In this document: positions 1-8,041 of the stretch, in pieces | Layout: each line of letters starts with the position of its first letter | Numbering within the stretch: position 1 is the first letter of the stretch | Assembly (NCBI RefSeq): GCF_018555685.1 | Contig: NZ_JAFLWW010000002.1 | Location: 186,001 to 250,000, forward strand | Source of the DNA: Aminobacter anthyllidis | GTDB lineage: Bacteria; Pseudomonadota; Alphaproteobacteria; Rhizobiales; Rhizobiaceae | DNA: 64,000 nt | Direction: 5' to 3' | The notes under the pieces: model-generated | Databases searched by the model: none | What the model was told of the DNA's origin: nothing | What the model saw: only the letters and a program-made list of their open reading frames with translations | Made by a program: the position numbers and the translations under genes

Positions 1-211
1 AATAAAGTGCGGCACCACCGGCCAGGACCACCAGCACCGCCGTCGACATCATGAAATTCATGAACACGACGATCTGGTTGCGCGAGGCGCGCGAACGCTT
101 GGGCGGCGGCGTACCGATTTCGGGCCGCAACGCTTCCTGCGCGGTCTTTGGAACGATCGGATTTGCAGCGCGCTGTGCGCCTTGCCCCTGATCTGGCGTA
201 TTGATGCTCAT
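1..211 (-). CDS. mltG: Endolytic murein transglycosylase MltG, N-terminal fragment (runs off the window)
   Basis: Only about the first 70 codons are present. They read MSINTPDQGQGAQR..., a polar cytoplasmic segment, then a basic stretch PPKRSRASRNQ followed by one transmembrane helix (IVVFMNFMMSTAVLVVLAGG). MltG is an inner-membrane lytic transglycosylase that cuts nascent glycan strands. None of the catalytic YceG domain is in view, so the call rests on the short N-terminus, the single anchor and the position directly after fabF, where mltG sits in most Hyphomicrobiales. The gap to fabF is about 107 bases, so it may be read with the fab genes. Truncated by the window edge, not by mutation. 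Confidence 0.75.
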   Translation of the reverse strand, partial: MSINTPDQGQGAQRAANPIVPKTAQEALRPEIGTPPPKRSRASRNQIVVFMNFMMSTAVLVVLAGGAALY

Positions 212-283
212 CTTGCCTCGCCACTCCCTCTTGCGTCGAATCCCCGCCGGGAGACTAGGCCCGAATGTGGCAGAAATCACGGC

Positions 284-306
284 AAAGGGCCCTCAAAGGG
301 CCCCCT
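284..306 (-). terminator. Possible weak terminator or attenuator after fabF
   Basis: On the minus strand a GGGCCC / GGGCCC stem (287-292 with 298-303) with a five-base loop is followed by only three T residues. It lies between fabF and mltG. The short T run makes it doubtful as a full terminator. Confidence 0.4.
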
Positions 307-318
307 ACCCACAGGCGA

Positions 319-1581
319 TCAGCCGTTATAGCGCTGGAAGACCAGCGATGCGTTGGTTCCGCCGAAGCCGAAGGAGTTCGACAAGGCGACGTCGACCTGC
401 TTGGCGCGCGGCTTGTGAGGCACGAGATCGATGGCGGTCTCGCGCTCGGGATTGTCGAGGTTGATCGTCGCCGGCACGATGTTGTCGCGAATGGCGAGGA
501 TCGAGAAGATCGCCTCGGCAGCACCGGCGGCACCCAAGAGGTGGCCGATCGACGACTTTGTCGACGACATCGAGATCTTGGAGGCGGCATCGCCAACGAG
601 GCGCTCGACAGCACCCAGTTCGATCGTATCGGCCATGGTCGAAGTGCCATGGGCGTTGATGTAGTCGATATCGGCAGGCGACAGGTTGGCGCGCTTGAGG
701 GCGGCCGTCATGCAGCGGAAGGCGCCATCGCCATCTTCGGCGGGTGCCGTGATGTGATGGGCATCGCCGGTCAAGCCATAGCCGACGACTTCGGCGTAGA
801 TCTTTGCGCCACGCGCCTTGGCGTGCTCGAGCTCTTCGAGAACGACAACGCCAGCACCCTCGCCCATGACGAAACCATCGCGGTCGCGGTCATAAGGGCG
901 CGAGGCCTTCTCGGGCTCGTCGTTGCGGTCGGTCGACAGTGCCTTGCAGGCGGCAAAGCCGGCGAGCGACAGGCGGGTGACAGGTGCTTCGGCACCGCCG
1001 GCCAGCATCACGTCGGCATCGCCGAACATGATCAGGCGGGCCGCGTCGCCTATGGCGTGCGCGCCGGTCGAGCAGGCGGTGACCACGGCATGGTTGGGGC
1101 CCTTGAGCCCGTGCCGGATCGAAACCTGGCCCGAAACCAGATTGATGATCTGGCCTGGAATGAAGAAGGGGCTGATGCGGCGGGGGCCGCGTTCCTTGAG
1201 GATCAGCGCATTTTCGGCGATGCCGTCGATGCCGCCGATGCCCGAGCCGATCATGACGCCGGTCGCATATTGCTCCTGCGGCGTCTTGGGCTGCCAGCCC
1301 GAATCCTTCAATGCCTCGTCGGCGGCCGCGATCCCGTACAGGATGAAGTCGCCGATCTTGCGCAGTTCCTTGGGCTCAAGGAACGCTTCGGGATTGAAGG
1401 TATTTGCAGTGCCGTCACCCCGGGGGATGACGTTGGCAATCTTGCAGGGGAGATCTTCGACCTCGAACTCCGAGATGCGCCTTGCGGCGCTACGGCCGGA
1501 AAGAAGTTCTTTCCAGCCGTGCTCGTAGCCCATGCCGAACGGTGAAAGCAGGCCAAGGCCCGTGACGACCACACGCCTCAT
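319..1581 (-). CDS. fabF: 3-oxoacyl-[acyl-carrier-protein] synthase II
   Basis: FabF condenses malonyl-ACP with an acyl-ACP in fatty-acid elongation. The protein starts MRRVVVTGLGLLSPFG and keeps the thiolase-fold catalytic triad: the nucleophile in TACSTGAHAIG, and the two histidines in NAHGTSTMADTIE and SIGHLLGAAG. About 420 residues is normal for the family. An ATG at 1590 is also in frame, but the AGGGA ribosome-binding site abuts it; the ATG at 1581 has a proper spacing of about 8 bases and gives the usual FabF N-terminus, so I prefer it. It follows acpP by about 29 bases and is surely cotranscribed with it. Cytoplasmic. Confidence 0.97.
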   Translation of the reverse strand: MRRVVVTGLGLLSPFGMGYEHGWKELLSGRSAARRISEFEVEDLPCKIANVIPRGDGTANTFNPEAFLEPKELRKIGDFILYGIAAADEALKDSGWQPKTPQEQYATGVMIGSGIGGIDGIAENALILKERGPRRISPFFIPGQIINLVSGQVSIRHGLKGPNHAVVTACSTGAHAIGDAARLIMFGDADVMLAGGAEAPVTRLSLAGFAACKALSTDRNDEPEKASRPYDRDRDGFVMGEGAGVVVLEELEHAKARGAKIYAEVVGYGLTGDAHHITAPAEDGDGAFRCMTAALKRANLSPADIDYINAHGTSTMADTIELGAVERLVGDAASKISMSSTKSSIGHLLGAAGAAEAIFSILAIRDNIVPATINLDNPERETAIDLVPHKPRAKQVDVALSNSFGFGGTNASLVFQRYNG

Positions 1582-1610
1582 CGCAGGCATCCCTGATAAT
1601 TCAAGATCGC

Positions 1611-1847
1611 TCAGGCCGAAGCCTTGTCGATGTACTTCACAGCGTCGCCAACGGTGAGGATGGTCTCGGCCGCGTCATCGGGGATCTCGACGCCGAATTC
1701 TTCTTCGAACGCCATAACGAGCTCGACCGTGTCGAGGCTGTCCGCGCCCAGGTCGTCGATGAAGCTTGCAGCTTCAGTCACCTTGTCGGCGTCAACGCCA
1801 AGATGTTCGATGACGATCTTCTTGACGCGCTCTGCGGTGTCACTCAT
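1611..1847 (-). CDS. acpP: Acyl carrier protein
   Basis: A small acidic protein of 78 residues that carries growing acyl chains on a phosphopantetheine arm. The attachment site is Ser37 in the canonical motif [12 protein letters not shown]. Length and sequence are typical of the housekeeping AcpP of rhizobia. A GAGGA ribosome-binding site lies about 8 bases before the ATG. It has its own upstream spacer of nearly 200 bases after the fabG terminator, so it probably has its own promoter and leads an acpP-fabF unit. Confidence 0.98.
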   Translation of the reverse strand: MSDTAERVKKIVIEHLGVDADKVTEAASFIDDLGADSLDTVELVMAFEEEFGVEIPDDAAETILTVGDAVKYIDKASA

Positions 1848-2010
1848 GTGGGCATCCTCAGTCTGGTGTTTGTTAGGTCTTCGTTAGCGGGCGGAATGCC
1901 GCTAATCAAGCTGTAATCTACGCTTTCCCAAGCGCTCGGGTGGCGGTCCGGTCTCGGCCCGGCCACCTGATGGAGCGCGGCAATACACGAAAACTTCACC
2001 GCGTCCAAGG

Positions 2011-2033
2011 CAAAACGGCCGGTTATCCCGGCC
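2011..2033 (-). terminator. Rho-independent terminator of fabG
   Basis: Minus-strand stem GGCCGG (2028-2033) and CCGGCC (2017-2022) around the loop GATAA, followed by GTTTT (2012-2016). It begins about a dozen bases after the fabG stop codon and separates fabD-fabG from acpP-fabF. Confidence 0.7.
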
Positions 2034-2044
2034 TATCAGCCCAA

Positions 2045-2782
2045 TCAGATCATTGCCATGCCGCCATTTACATGGATCGTCTGGCCGGTGACGTAGGCCG
2101 CCTCGTCCGAAGCGAGATAGGCGACGGCGGAGGCAACTTCCTTGCCGGTGCCCATGCGCTTGGCCGGGATCGCGGCCATGATCGTCTCTTTCTGCTTGTC
2201 GTTGAGCTTCTCGGTCATCGCCGATTCGATGAAGCCGGGCGCCACGCAGTTGACAGTGATGTTGCGGGTCGCGATCTCCTGGGCCAGCGACTTCGAGAAA
2301 CCGATCATGCCGGCCTTCGACGCGCAGTAGTTGGTCTGGCCGGGATTGCCGGTGACGCCAACGATCGAGGTGATGTTGATGATGCGGCCATGGCGGCGGC
2401 GCATCATCGGATGCGTCAGCTCGCGCGTCAGGCGGAACATCGCCGTCAGGTTGATCTCGATGACGCTGTCCCAGTCGGCGTCCGACATGCGCACGAACAG
2501 GCCGTCCTTGGTGATACCGGCATTGTTGACCAGAATGTCGACGCCTTCGAGATCGGCCTCGGCCTTCTGGCCCAGCGCCTTGACCTCGTCGCGGTCGGCG
2601 AGATTGGCCGGAAACAGCTTGACGCGGTCGCCGAGCTCATTGGCCAAGGCTTCGAGCTTTTCAACGCGGGTGCCGTGCAGGCCAACGATGGCGCCCTGCT
2701 TGTGGAGGATGCGGGCGATCTCTTCGCCGATGCCCCCGGATGCGCCGGTGACGAGTGCCTTGCGGCCGGTCAGATCGAGCAT
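2045..2782 (-). CDS. fabG: 3-oxoacyl-[acyl-carrier-protein] reductase
   Basis: FabG is the NADPH-dependent reductase of the elongation cycle. At 245 residues it is the usual length for the family. The Rossmann motif TGASGGIG lies near residue 13, NNAG near residue 87, and the active site has Ser in ITSIVG and the YCASK tyrosine-lysine pair. The C-terminus (VTGQTIHVNGGMAMI) is diagnostic for FabG rather than a generic SDR. It follows fabD by 54 bases and ends in a hairpin terminator. Confidence 0.97.
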   Translation of the reverse strand: MLDLTGRKALVTGASGGIGEEIARILHKQGAIVGLHGTRVEKLEALANELGDRVKLFPANLADRDEVKALGQKAEADLEGVDILVNNAGITKDGLFVRMSDADWDSVIEINLTAMFRLTRELTHPMMRRRHGRIINITSIVGVTGNPGQTNYCASKAGMIGFSKSLAQEIATRNITVNCVAPGFIESAMTEKLNDKQKETIMAAIPAKRMGTGKEVASAVAYLASDEAAYVTGQTIHVNGGMAMI

Positions 2783-2836
2783 TTTTCAATCCCTCTGAGA
2801 GAACACCCTTCACACGGGTGGGGTCGTTTGAATTGT

Positions 2837-3778
2837 TCAGACGAGCGAAGCGATTGCTGCGTCGACGTCGGCCGGGTTGTTGACCGCGACTGTCGCGATG
2901 TCCTTGTTGATGCGGCGGGCAAGGCCCGACAGCACCTTGCCGGCGCCGACTTCATAAAGCGTGGTCACGCCGTTGTTGCCGAACCATTCGACGGTCTCGC
3001 GCCAGCGGACGCGACCGGTGACCTGCTCGACGAGGCGGGCGGCGATCTCCTCCGGATCGGTGATCGGCTGGACCGAAACATTGGCGACGACAGGAACGAT
3101 CGGCGCATGCTTTTTCACGCCGGCAAGCGCCTCGCGCATCTTCTCGGCCGCCGGCGCCATCAGCGCCGAATGGAACGGGGCGGAAACCTGCAGCATCAAG
3201 GCGCGCTTGGCACCCTTTTCGGTGCACAGTTTTGCCGCGCGCTCGACGGCTGCCTTCTCGCCGGAGATGACCAGTTGCCCGCCGCCATTGTCGTTGGCGA
3301 TCTGGCAGACCGAGCCTTGAGCAGCCTCGGCACAGGCAGCGTCAACATCTGCCTGTTCGAGGCCAATGATCGCAGCCATCGCGCCCTGGCCCGCCGGCAC
3401 CGCTGCCTGCATGGCGTCGCCGCGTATGCGCAGCAGGCGTGCCGCGTCGGCAACCGAAACAAAGCCTGCCGCAGCGAGCGCCGAATATTCGCCAAGCGAA
3501 TGGCCAGCGACATAGGAAACCTTGTCCTTCAGCGACAGGCCGCGCGCTTCCAGCGCCCGGAAGGCAGCCATCGACACCGCCATCAGCGCCGGCTGGGCGT
3601 TGGCGGTCAGCGTCAGTGTCTCTTCAGGCCCTTCCCAGATCAGCTTCGAAAGCTTTTCGCCGAGCGCATCATCGACTTCCTCGAAGACGCGACGTGCCTC
3701 TGGAAAGGCATCGGCCAGTTCCTTGCCCATGCCGACGGCCTGGCTGCCCTGCCCCGGAAAAGTGAATGCAATGGCCAT
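2837..3778 (-). CDS. fabD: Malonyl-CoA:ACP transacylase
   Basis: FabD loads malonate from CoA onto ACP. The 313-residue protein opens with FTFPGQGSQAVGMG, has the nucleophile Ser94 in GHSLGEYSA, and the active-site histidine in VSAPFHSALM. Length is normal. It is the first gene of the fabD-fabG unit; a 322-base spacer separates it from the divergent gene at 4101, so the promoter lies there. Cytoplasmic. Confidence 0.97.
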   Translation of the reverse strand: MAIAFTFPGQGSQAVGMGKELADAFPEARRVFEEVDDALGEKLSKLIWEGPEETLTLTANAQPALMAVSMAAFRALEARGLSLKDKVSYVAGHSLGEYSALAAAGFVSVADAARLLRIRGDAMQAAVPAGQGAMAAIIGLEQADVDAACAEAAQGSVCQIANDNGGGQLVISGEKAAVERAAKLCTEKGAKRALMLQVSAPFHSALMAPAAEKMREALAGVKKHAPIVPVVANVSVQPITDPEEIAARLVEQVTGRVRWRETVEWFGNNGVTTLYEVGAGKVLSGLARRINKDIATVAVNNPADVDAAIASLV

Positions 3779-4100
3779 GTTGGTCTCCTGGCTACTTGCC
3801 GCATCGGCCCGAACCGGAATCGGTTTCGCCGGGTACGATGCGCAGACTTATCACGTGGAGCGCCCTTGCAGGTTGGGGAACAAGCAGCGCGCCATATCGT
3901 TGTGCCTCTGGCGCAATGGATACCGTCAAGTCAAGTCTTGAGGGCTTTGGGACCCGGCTGGGGCAAATAATCACGGACAATTAATGCGAAACACGTTTTG
4001 TTTGCCCCATCCTTCTCAATTTTGCCATATGCGCTAGGTTTTCGATGACAGTTCTGTGACGGTTGCGTGACGCCGCTGTCGAGCGCTCGGGGAAGTTGAG
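3779..4100. other. Divergent intergenic region (fabD promoter side / LtaS-like gene promoter side)
   Basis: This 322-base spacer holds no credible gene. It is less GC-rich around 3965-4040. It must contain the promoters of fabD (leftward) and the gene at 4101 (rightward). I find no -35/-10 pair good enough to name. A short AACCG/CGGTT hairpin is visible near 3815-3828. Confidence 0.6.
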
Positions 4101-6062
4101 TTGGCAAAGTTGATCGCGACTGGCAAGGCCGTCGCCAATGACGGGGAAAACGAGGCTGAAGCGCTCAGCCGGCGTGCCTATGCCCTGGGCGTCCTGCGCT
4201 CGGTCATGATCACGCTCGCCGTCTCGGCGGTCCTGGTCTTTGCCATTGAGTTCGTCGCGCGCGGCTCCTTCGTCGACACCCTCAACTTCTTCCAGCAGCC
4301 GTTCAAGCCGAGCTGGACCACCGTCGCGCTGTTCGCACTGCTGATCATCGGTTTCGATGCTCTGCTCGGTCGGCCCTATAATGGTCTTTTGATCGTCGCG
4401 CCCGTGGCGCTGTTTCTGGCCTTCGTCGGCCACCAGAAGTCGCTCTATCTCGGCGACCCGCTCTACCCGACCGATTTCCTCTATGCCCGCCAGATCGTCG
4501 AATTGATGCCGCTGCTGGTACGCGAGCGGCCGCTCGCCGGCATCGGGATCGTCGTAGGTCTTGTCGCCGGCATCTCCTTGTTCGTCTTTGCCTGGCGCTA
4601 CTGGCGCCGCCGCATGCCGGCGCTGTCGTTCTGGGCGCGCATGTCGCGCCTCGCCATCGCCATTCCGGCCCTCGCCTTCTTCGTGTCGATCATGGACTAC
4701 GCGACCTTCTCGTGGACGCGCGACCGCCTCCAGATCATACCGATGATGTGGGACCAGAAGGAAAACTACGCCTCCAACGGCTTTGCCATTGCCTTTGCGC
4801 TCAACGTGCCGATGGCCAAGGTCAAGGCGCCGCAGGGCTATTCCGACAAGGCCATCGACGCCATCGCCAAGCCCGAGCAGGCGGCCGCAGTCCTGCCCGA
4901 GGAAAAGCCCGACGTCATCATCGTGATGAGCGAATCCTTCTGGGATCCAACGTTGCTGCCCGGCGTCAAGATCACGCCCGACCCGATCCAGAACGTGCGC
5001 GCCTCGCAGTCCGGCCATGTCTTTTCGCCGGAGTTCGGCGGCATGACCGCCAATGTCGAGTTCGAGGCGCTGACCGGCTTCTCCAACGCCTTCCTGCCCG
5101 CCGGCTCGATCCCCTACCAGCAGTATGTCCGTGCACCGGTGCCCTCGCTTGCCACCTTCTTCAAGAGCGAAGGCTACGAAACCAAGGCCATCCACCCCTT
5201 CGGCGGCTGGTTCTGGAACCGAGCGCCCGTCTACAAGGCTTTCGGCTTCGACCAGTTCATGTCGGAGGAAAACCTTCCGCCTCTGGCAAAGCGCGGCCCC
5301 TTGGCGTCGGACGCGGCGCTTACCGAAGAGATCATCCGCGAGGCCGATGCCACCGAGCATCCATTCTTCTTCTTTGCCGTCTCGCTGCAGAGCCACGGCC
5401 CCTACGAGCCGAACCGCTACAGCGACACCACCCACAAGGTCGACGCGGCCACGACGCCCTGGGCGCGCGATTCGATCCTGACCTATGCCGAAGGCGCGTC
5501 CGATGCGGACCGTGGCCTCAAGCGGCTGATGGACTGGGCAAGCAAGCGCAAGCGTCCGACAGTGATCGCCTTCTTCGGCGACCACCTGCCGCCGCTCGGC
5601 CCCGTCTATGTCGAGACCGGCTTCATGAAAGAGCCGGTCGCCAAGCGCAAGGCACCGATCGACGAGATGCTGGTCCAGCACGAGACGCCGCTTGTGGTCT
5701 GGTCGAACCGGACAGGCCCGGCGCGCGACATCGGCTCGATCAGCCCCGCCTTCCTGCCACTGCATGTGCTTGAGACCGCCGGCATCAGCCACCCCTATTA
5801 CACTGGCTTCCTTGGCGACCTGCATGACCGCTTCCGGGTCGTCGACCGCAACATGCTGCTGCCGCGGCAAGGCGAGTCGGTCTTCGACTGGTCGCGCCAG
5901 AAGGAGCTCGACCCGGCGATCCGCGATTTCCGCTGGCTGCAATACGACATGATGTTCGGCAAGCGCCGTGGCGCCAAGGGCTTCTTCCCCGAGACGGTCG
6001 ACAAGGTTGTCGCCAACCGCACGCGTTCGCCGCTTTTCCTCCGCGACCAGGCATTCGGCTGA
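4101..6062 (+). CDS. LTA synthase-family membrane sulfatase-fold protein
   Basis: 653 residues. The N-terminal ~230 residues carry about five hydrophobic helices. The rest is an extracytoplasmic alkaline-phosphatase/sulfatase fold of the LtaS type: DVIIVMSESFWDP, then GGMTANVEFEALTG, where Thr316 is the expected nucleophile, then HPFGGWFWNR and FFGDHLPPLG, which supply metal ligands. LtaS-family enzymes move phosphoglycerol from phosphatidylglycerol to glycan acceptors; in Gram-negatives the acceptor is often a periplasmic or cyclic glucan, but the substrate here is unknown. The start is a TTG at 4101 preceded by GGGGAAG at a good distance; no better in-frame start exists before the first helix. 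Monocistronic, with a hairpin after it. Confidence 0.88.
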   Translation: MAKLIATGKAVANDGENEAEALSRRAYALGVLRSVMITLAVSAVLVFAIEFVARGSFVDTLNFFQQPFKPSWTTVALFALLIIGFDALLGRPYNGLLIVAPVALFLAFVGHQKSLYLGDPLYPTDFLYARQIVELMPLLVRERPLAGIGIVVGLVAGISLFVFAWRYWRRRMPALSFWARMSRLAIAIPALAFFVSIMDYATFSWTRDRLQIIPMMWDQKENYASNGFAIAFALNVPMAKVKAPQGYSDKAIDAIAKPEQAAAVLPEEKPDVIIVMSESFWDPTLLPGVKITPDPIQNVRASQSGHVFSPEFGGMTANVEFEALTGFSNAFLPAGSIPYQQYVRAPVPSLATFFKSEGYETKAIHPFGGWFWNRAPVYKAFGFDQFMSEENLPPLAKRGPLASDAALTEEIIREADATEHPFFFFAVSLQSHGPYEPNRYSDTTHKVDAATTPWARDSILTYAEGASDADRGLKRLMDWASKRKRPTVIAFFGDHLPPLGPVYVETGFMKEPVAKRKAPIDEMLVQHETPLVVWSNRTGPARDIGSISPAFLPLHVLETAGISHPYYTGFLGDLHDRFRVVDRNMLLPRQGESVFDWSRQKELDPAIRDFRWLQYDMMFGKRRGAKGFFPETVDKVVANRTRSPLFLRDQAFG

Positions 6063-6065
6063 GTC

Positions 6066-6091
6066 AAAATCGGCCGCAAAAGGCCGGTTTT
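6066..6091 (+). terminator. Terminator after the LtaS-like gene
   Basis: Arms AAAATCGGCC (6066-6075) and GGCCGGTTTT (6082-6091) pair with one G-T wobble around the loop GCAAAA, ending in four T residues. It starts 4 bases after the stop codon. Confidence 0.65.
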
Positions 6092-6368
6092 CCTGAGAAT
6101 CTCGGCCTCGCCCCTTGCCTTAGCCAGACTTAGCATGTAGACGCCCGCCATCTGCCGGTCCCAGCTGGGGGCTGAACGGAGGGCCGGAGGCTTCCTTGGA
6201 AGTCGCCGTGTGAAGCGAAAACGCTTCCGCCTCCCGTGTCTCCGCTCTCGACCGTCTCGTCGTGCTCCTTTCTTCTCCTGAGATGGCTTAGGCCTTCGAT
6301 GGAACAGGGAGGTCGCAGAGGCTCTAGCCGCCGGGACCGGAAGATGGAAACGAAGAAAGGCAAAAACT
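6092..6368 (+). promoter_or_regulatory. Long 5' region of the rpsF operon (promoter and possible ribosomal-protein leader)
   Basis: About 277 bases without a gene. A possible -35 TTGCCT and -10 TAGACG lie near 6115-6145, with poor match. The last 80 bases are purine- and CCG-rich (AGCCGCCGGGACCGG near 6326-6340) just before the rpsF ribosome-binding site. S6:S18-binding mRNA leaders are known upstream of rpsF in many bacteria and contain a bulged CCG; whether this is one cannot be decided by eye. Confidence 0.35.
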
Positions 6369-6857
6369 ATGGCTCTTTATGAACATGTGTTTCTTGCCCG
6401 CCAGGACCTCTCGCAGCAGCAGGTCGATGCACTTGTCGAACACTACAAGGGCATCATCACTGCAGCTGGTGGATCGGTTGGCCGGGTCGAGAACTGGGGA
6501 CTGAAGTCCCTCACCTACCGCGTTAACAAGAACCGCAAGGCGTACTACACGCTTATGGACATCACCGCTCCGTCGGCTGCCGTCAAGGAAGTCGAGCGCC
6601 AGCAGGGCCTGTCCGAAGACGTTCTGCGCTTCCTGACCATCAAGGTCGACGCGCATGAAGAAGGCGTCTCCGCCATGATGCAGAAGCGCGAAGAGCGCTC
6701 CGAGCGTGGCGAACGCGGTGGCTTCGGCGACCGTCCGCGCAGCTTCGGCGACCGTGACCGTGGCGATCGCGGCCCGCGCAGCTTCGGCGACCGCGATGGC
6801 GGTGGTGATCGTGGCCCGCGCCGTCCGCGCGAAGGTGTTGAAGGGGGTGCAGAATAA
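6369..6857 (+). CDS. rpsF: 30S ribosomal protein S6
   Basis: S6 binds S18 on the platform of the small subunit. Residues 1-100 are a normal S6 domain ([20 protein letters not shown], with [19 protein letters not shown]). The protein is 162 residues; the last ~50 form a low-complexity charged tail with repeated FGDR/RGDR/RGPR units ([19 protein letters not shown]). Such tails are known in alphaproteobacterial S6 but vary in length. The stop codon overlaps the rpsR start by one base (TAATG), so translation is coupled. Confidence 0.98.
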   Translation: MALYEHVFLARQDLSQQQVDALVEHYKGIITAAGGSVGRVENWGLKSLTYRVNKNRKAYYTLMDITAPSAAVKEVERQQGLSEDVLRFLTIKVDAHEEGVSAMMQKREERSERGERGGFGDRPRSFGDRDRGDRGPRSFGDRDGGGDRGPRRPREGVEGGAE

Positions 6858-7105
6858 TGGTCGACATCAATCAGATCCCGACCCGTCGTCCCTTCCATCG
6901 CCGCCGCAAGACCTGCCCGTTCTCCGGCGCCAACGCACCGAAGATCGACTACAAGGACGTGCGTCTGCTGCAGCGCTACATTTCCGAGCGCGGCAAGATC
7001 GTTCCTTCGCGCATCACCGCCGTCAGCCAGAAGAAGCAGCGTGAACTCGCCCAAGCGATCAAGCGCGCCCGCTTCCTCGGCCTACTGCCCTACGTGGTGA
7101 AGTGA
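6857..7105 (+). CDS. rpsR: 30S ribosomal protein S18
   Basis: 82 residues, starting [20 protein letters not shown]. The core [20 protein letters not shown] and the C-terminal [11 protein letters not shown] are unmistakable S18. It forms a heterodimer with S6, whose gene overlaps it by one base. A large hairpin follows the stop at 7112-7144. Confidence 0.98.
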   Translation: MVDINQIPTRRPFHRRRKTCPFSGANAPKIDYKDVRLLQRYISERGKIVPSRITAVSQKKQRELAQAIKRARFLGLLPYVVK

Positions 7106-7111
7106 TATTCG

Positions 7112-7144
7112 TTCCGGCCCGGTGGCACCTGCCCCGGGCCGGAA
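7112..7144 (+). other. Strong hairpin between rpsR and rplI
   Basis: Perfect 10-base arms TTCCGGCCCG (7112-7121) and CGGGCCGGAA (7135-7144) with a 13-base loop. There is no T run after it, so it is more likely an mRNA stability or processing element that sets S6/S18 versus L9 levels than a terminator. It sits in a 215-base spacer. Confidence 0.55.
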
Positions 7145-7320
7145 TACTCCCCTCCGCGACGGGCGCGGTCGGGTGAGCCTCAAATCCCGGGTTGGATTTC
7201 TCAGGAAATCCTAACTGCCGCGACAGGCAGGACAGCGAAACCGGCGGCAACGCCCTTCCCTGCTTCCTTGCCCGTTGAAATCAATTTGCTGCCTTTGCAG
7301 CCAACGAAAGGACAAGGAAA

Positions 7321-7899
7321 ATGGACGTCATTCTCCTCGAACGTATTTCCCGCCTCGGCCAGATGGGCGACACCGTCAAGGTCAAGGACGGCTTTGCCCG
7401 TAACTTCCTGCTGCCCAAGGGCAAGGCGCTTCGTGCCAACGAAGCCAACAAGAAGAAGTTCGAAGGCCAGCGCGCCCAGCTCGAAGCCCGCAACCTCGAG
7501 CGCAAGTCGGAAGCCCAGCAGGTCGCCGACAAGCTCGACGGCAAGACGTTCGTGATCGTGCGTTCGGCAGGCGAAACCGGCCAGCTCTACGGTTCGGTCT
7601 CGACCCGCGACATCGCCGATCTGCTGATTGCCGACGGCTTCACGGTTGGCCGCAACCAGGTCGAGCTCAACCAGCCGATCAAGAACATCGGCCTGACCAA
7701 CGTGGCGATCGCGCTGCACGCCGAAGTCGAAGTCACCATCACGCTGAACATCGCGCGCACGGCCGACGAAGCCGAGCGTCAGTCGAAGGGCGAGACGCTG
7801 ACGACCGCCGAAGCCATCTACGGCGACGACATCAACGAAAACGCCCGTCCGGACAGCTTCTTTGATCCGAACGAAGACGGCGAAGGCGACGAGGGCTGA
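7321..7899 (+). CDS. rplI: 50S ribosomal protein L9
   Basis: L9 binds 23S rRNA with its N-domain and extends a long helix to its C-domain. [32 protein letters not shown] is the canonical start. The C-domain has [16 protein letters not shown]. At 192 residues it is longer than the ~149 of E. coli; the extra ~40 are an acidic C-terminal tail ([11 protein letters not shown] end), typical in alphaproteobacteria. AAGGACAAGGAAA supplies the ribosome-binding site. It ends the operon, with a strong terminator downstream. Confidence 0.98.
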   Translation: MDVILLERISRLGQMGDTVKVKDGFARNFLLPKGKALRANEANKKKFEGQRAQLEARNLERKSEAQQVADKLDGKTFVIVRSAGETGQLYGSVSTRDIADLLIADGFTVGRNQVELNQPIKNIGLTNVAIALHAEVEVTITLNIARTADEAERQSKGETLTTAEAIYGDDINENARPDSFFDPNEDGEGDEG

Positions 7900-7932
7900 T
7901 CCAGGCCCCGTCCCAATCCAGTTTTCTGGACC

Positions 7933-7963
7933 AAGCCCGGATGGCAACATCCGGGCTTTTTTT
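7933..7963 (+). terminator. Rho-independent terminator of the rpsF-rpsR-rplI operon
   Basis: Perfect 11-base stem AAGCCCGGATG (7933-7943) / CATCCGGGCTT (7948-7958), GCAA loop, and a run of seven T (7957-7963). It is the clearest terminator in the window. Confidence 0.95.
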
Positions 7964-8041
7964 GTGCCAGGCGTGGAACTTGCCAGCGTCGCTCCTATCT
8001 TCAAGATCGGACTACACGACTGACCTTTTCGCGAGCACGCC

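Noticed and set aside
1940-3970. Very long open frame on the plus strand opposite fabG and fabD
   Set aside because: It is antisense to two certain genes, has Arg/Gly/Asp-biased composition and no domain; high GC keeps the complementary frame open.
3440-3980. Short plus-strand frames near the fabD start
   Set aside because: They overlap fabD antisense and lack ribosome-binding sites; 3779-4100 is better read as a promoter region.
3981-5942. Long minus-strand open frame opposite the LtaS-like gene
   Set aside because: Composition (Asp/Gly/Arg/His rich) and full overlap with a clear membrane protein mark it as a shadow.
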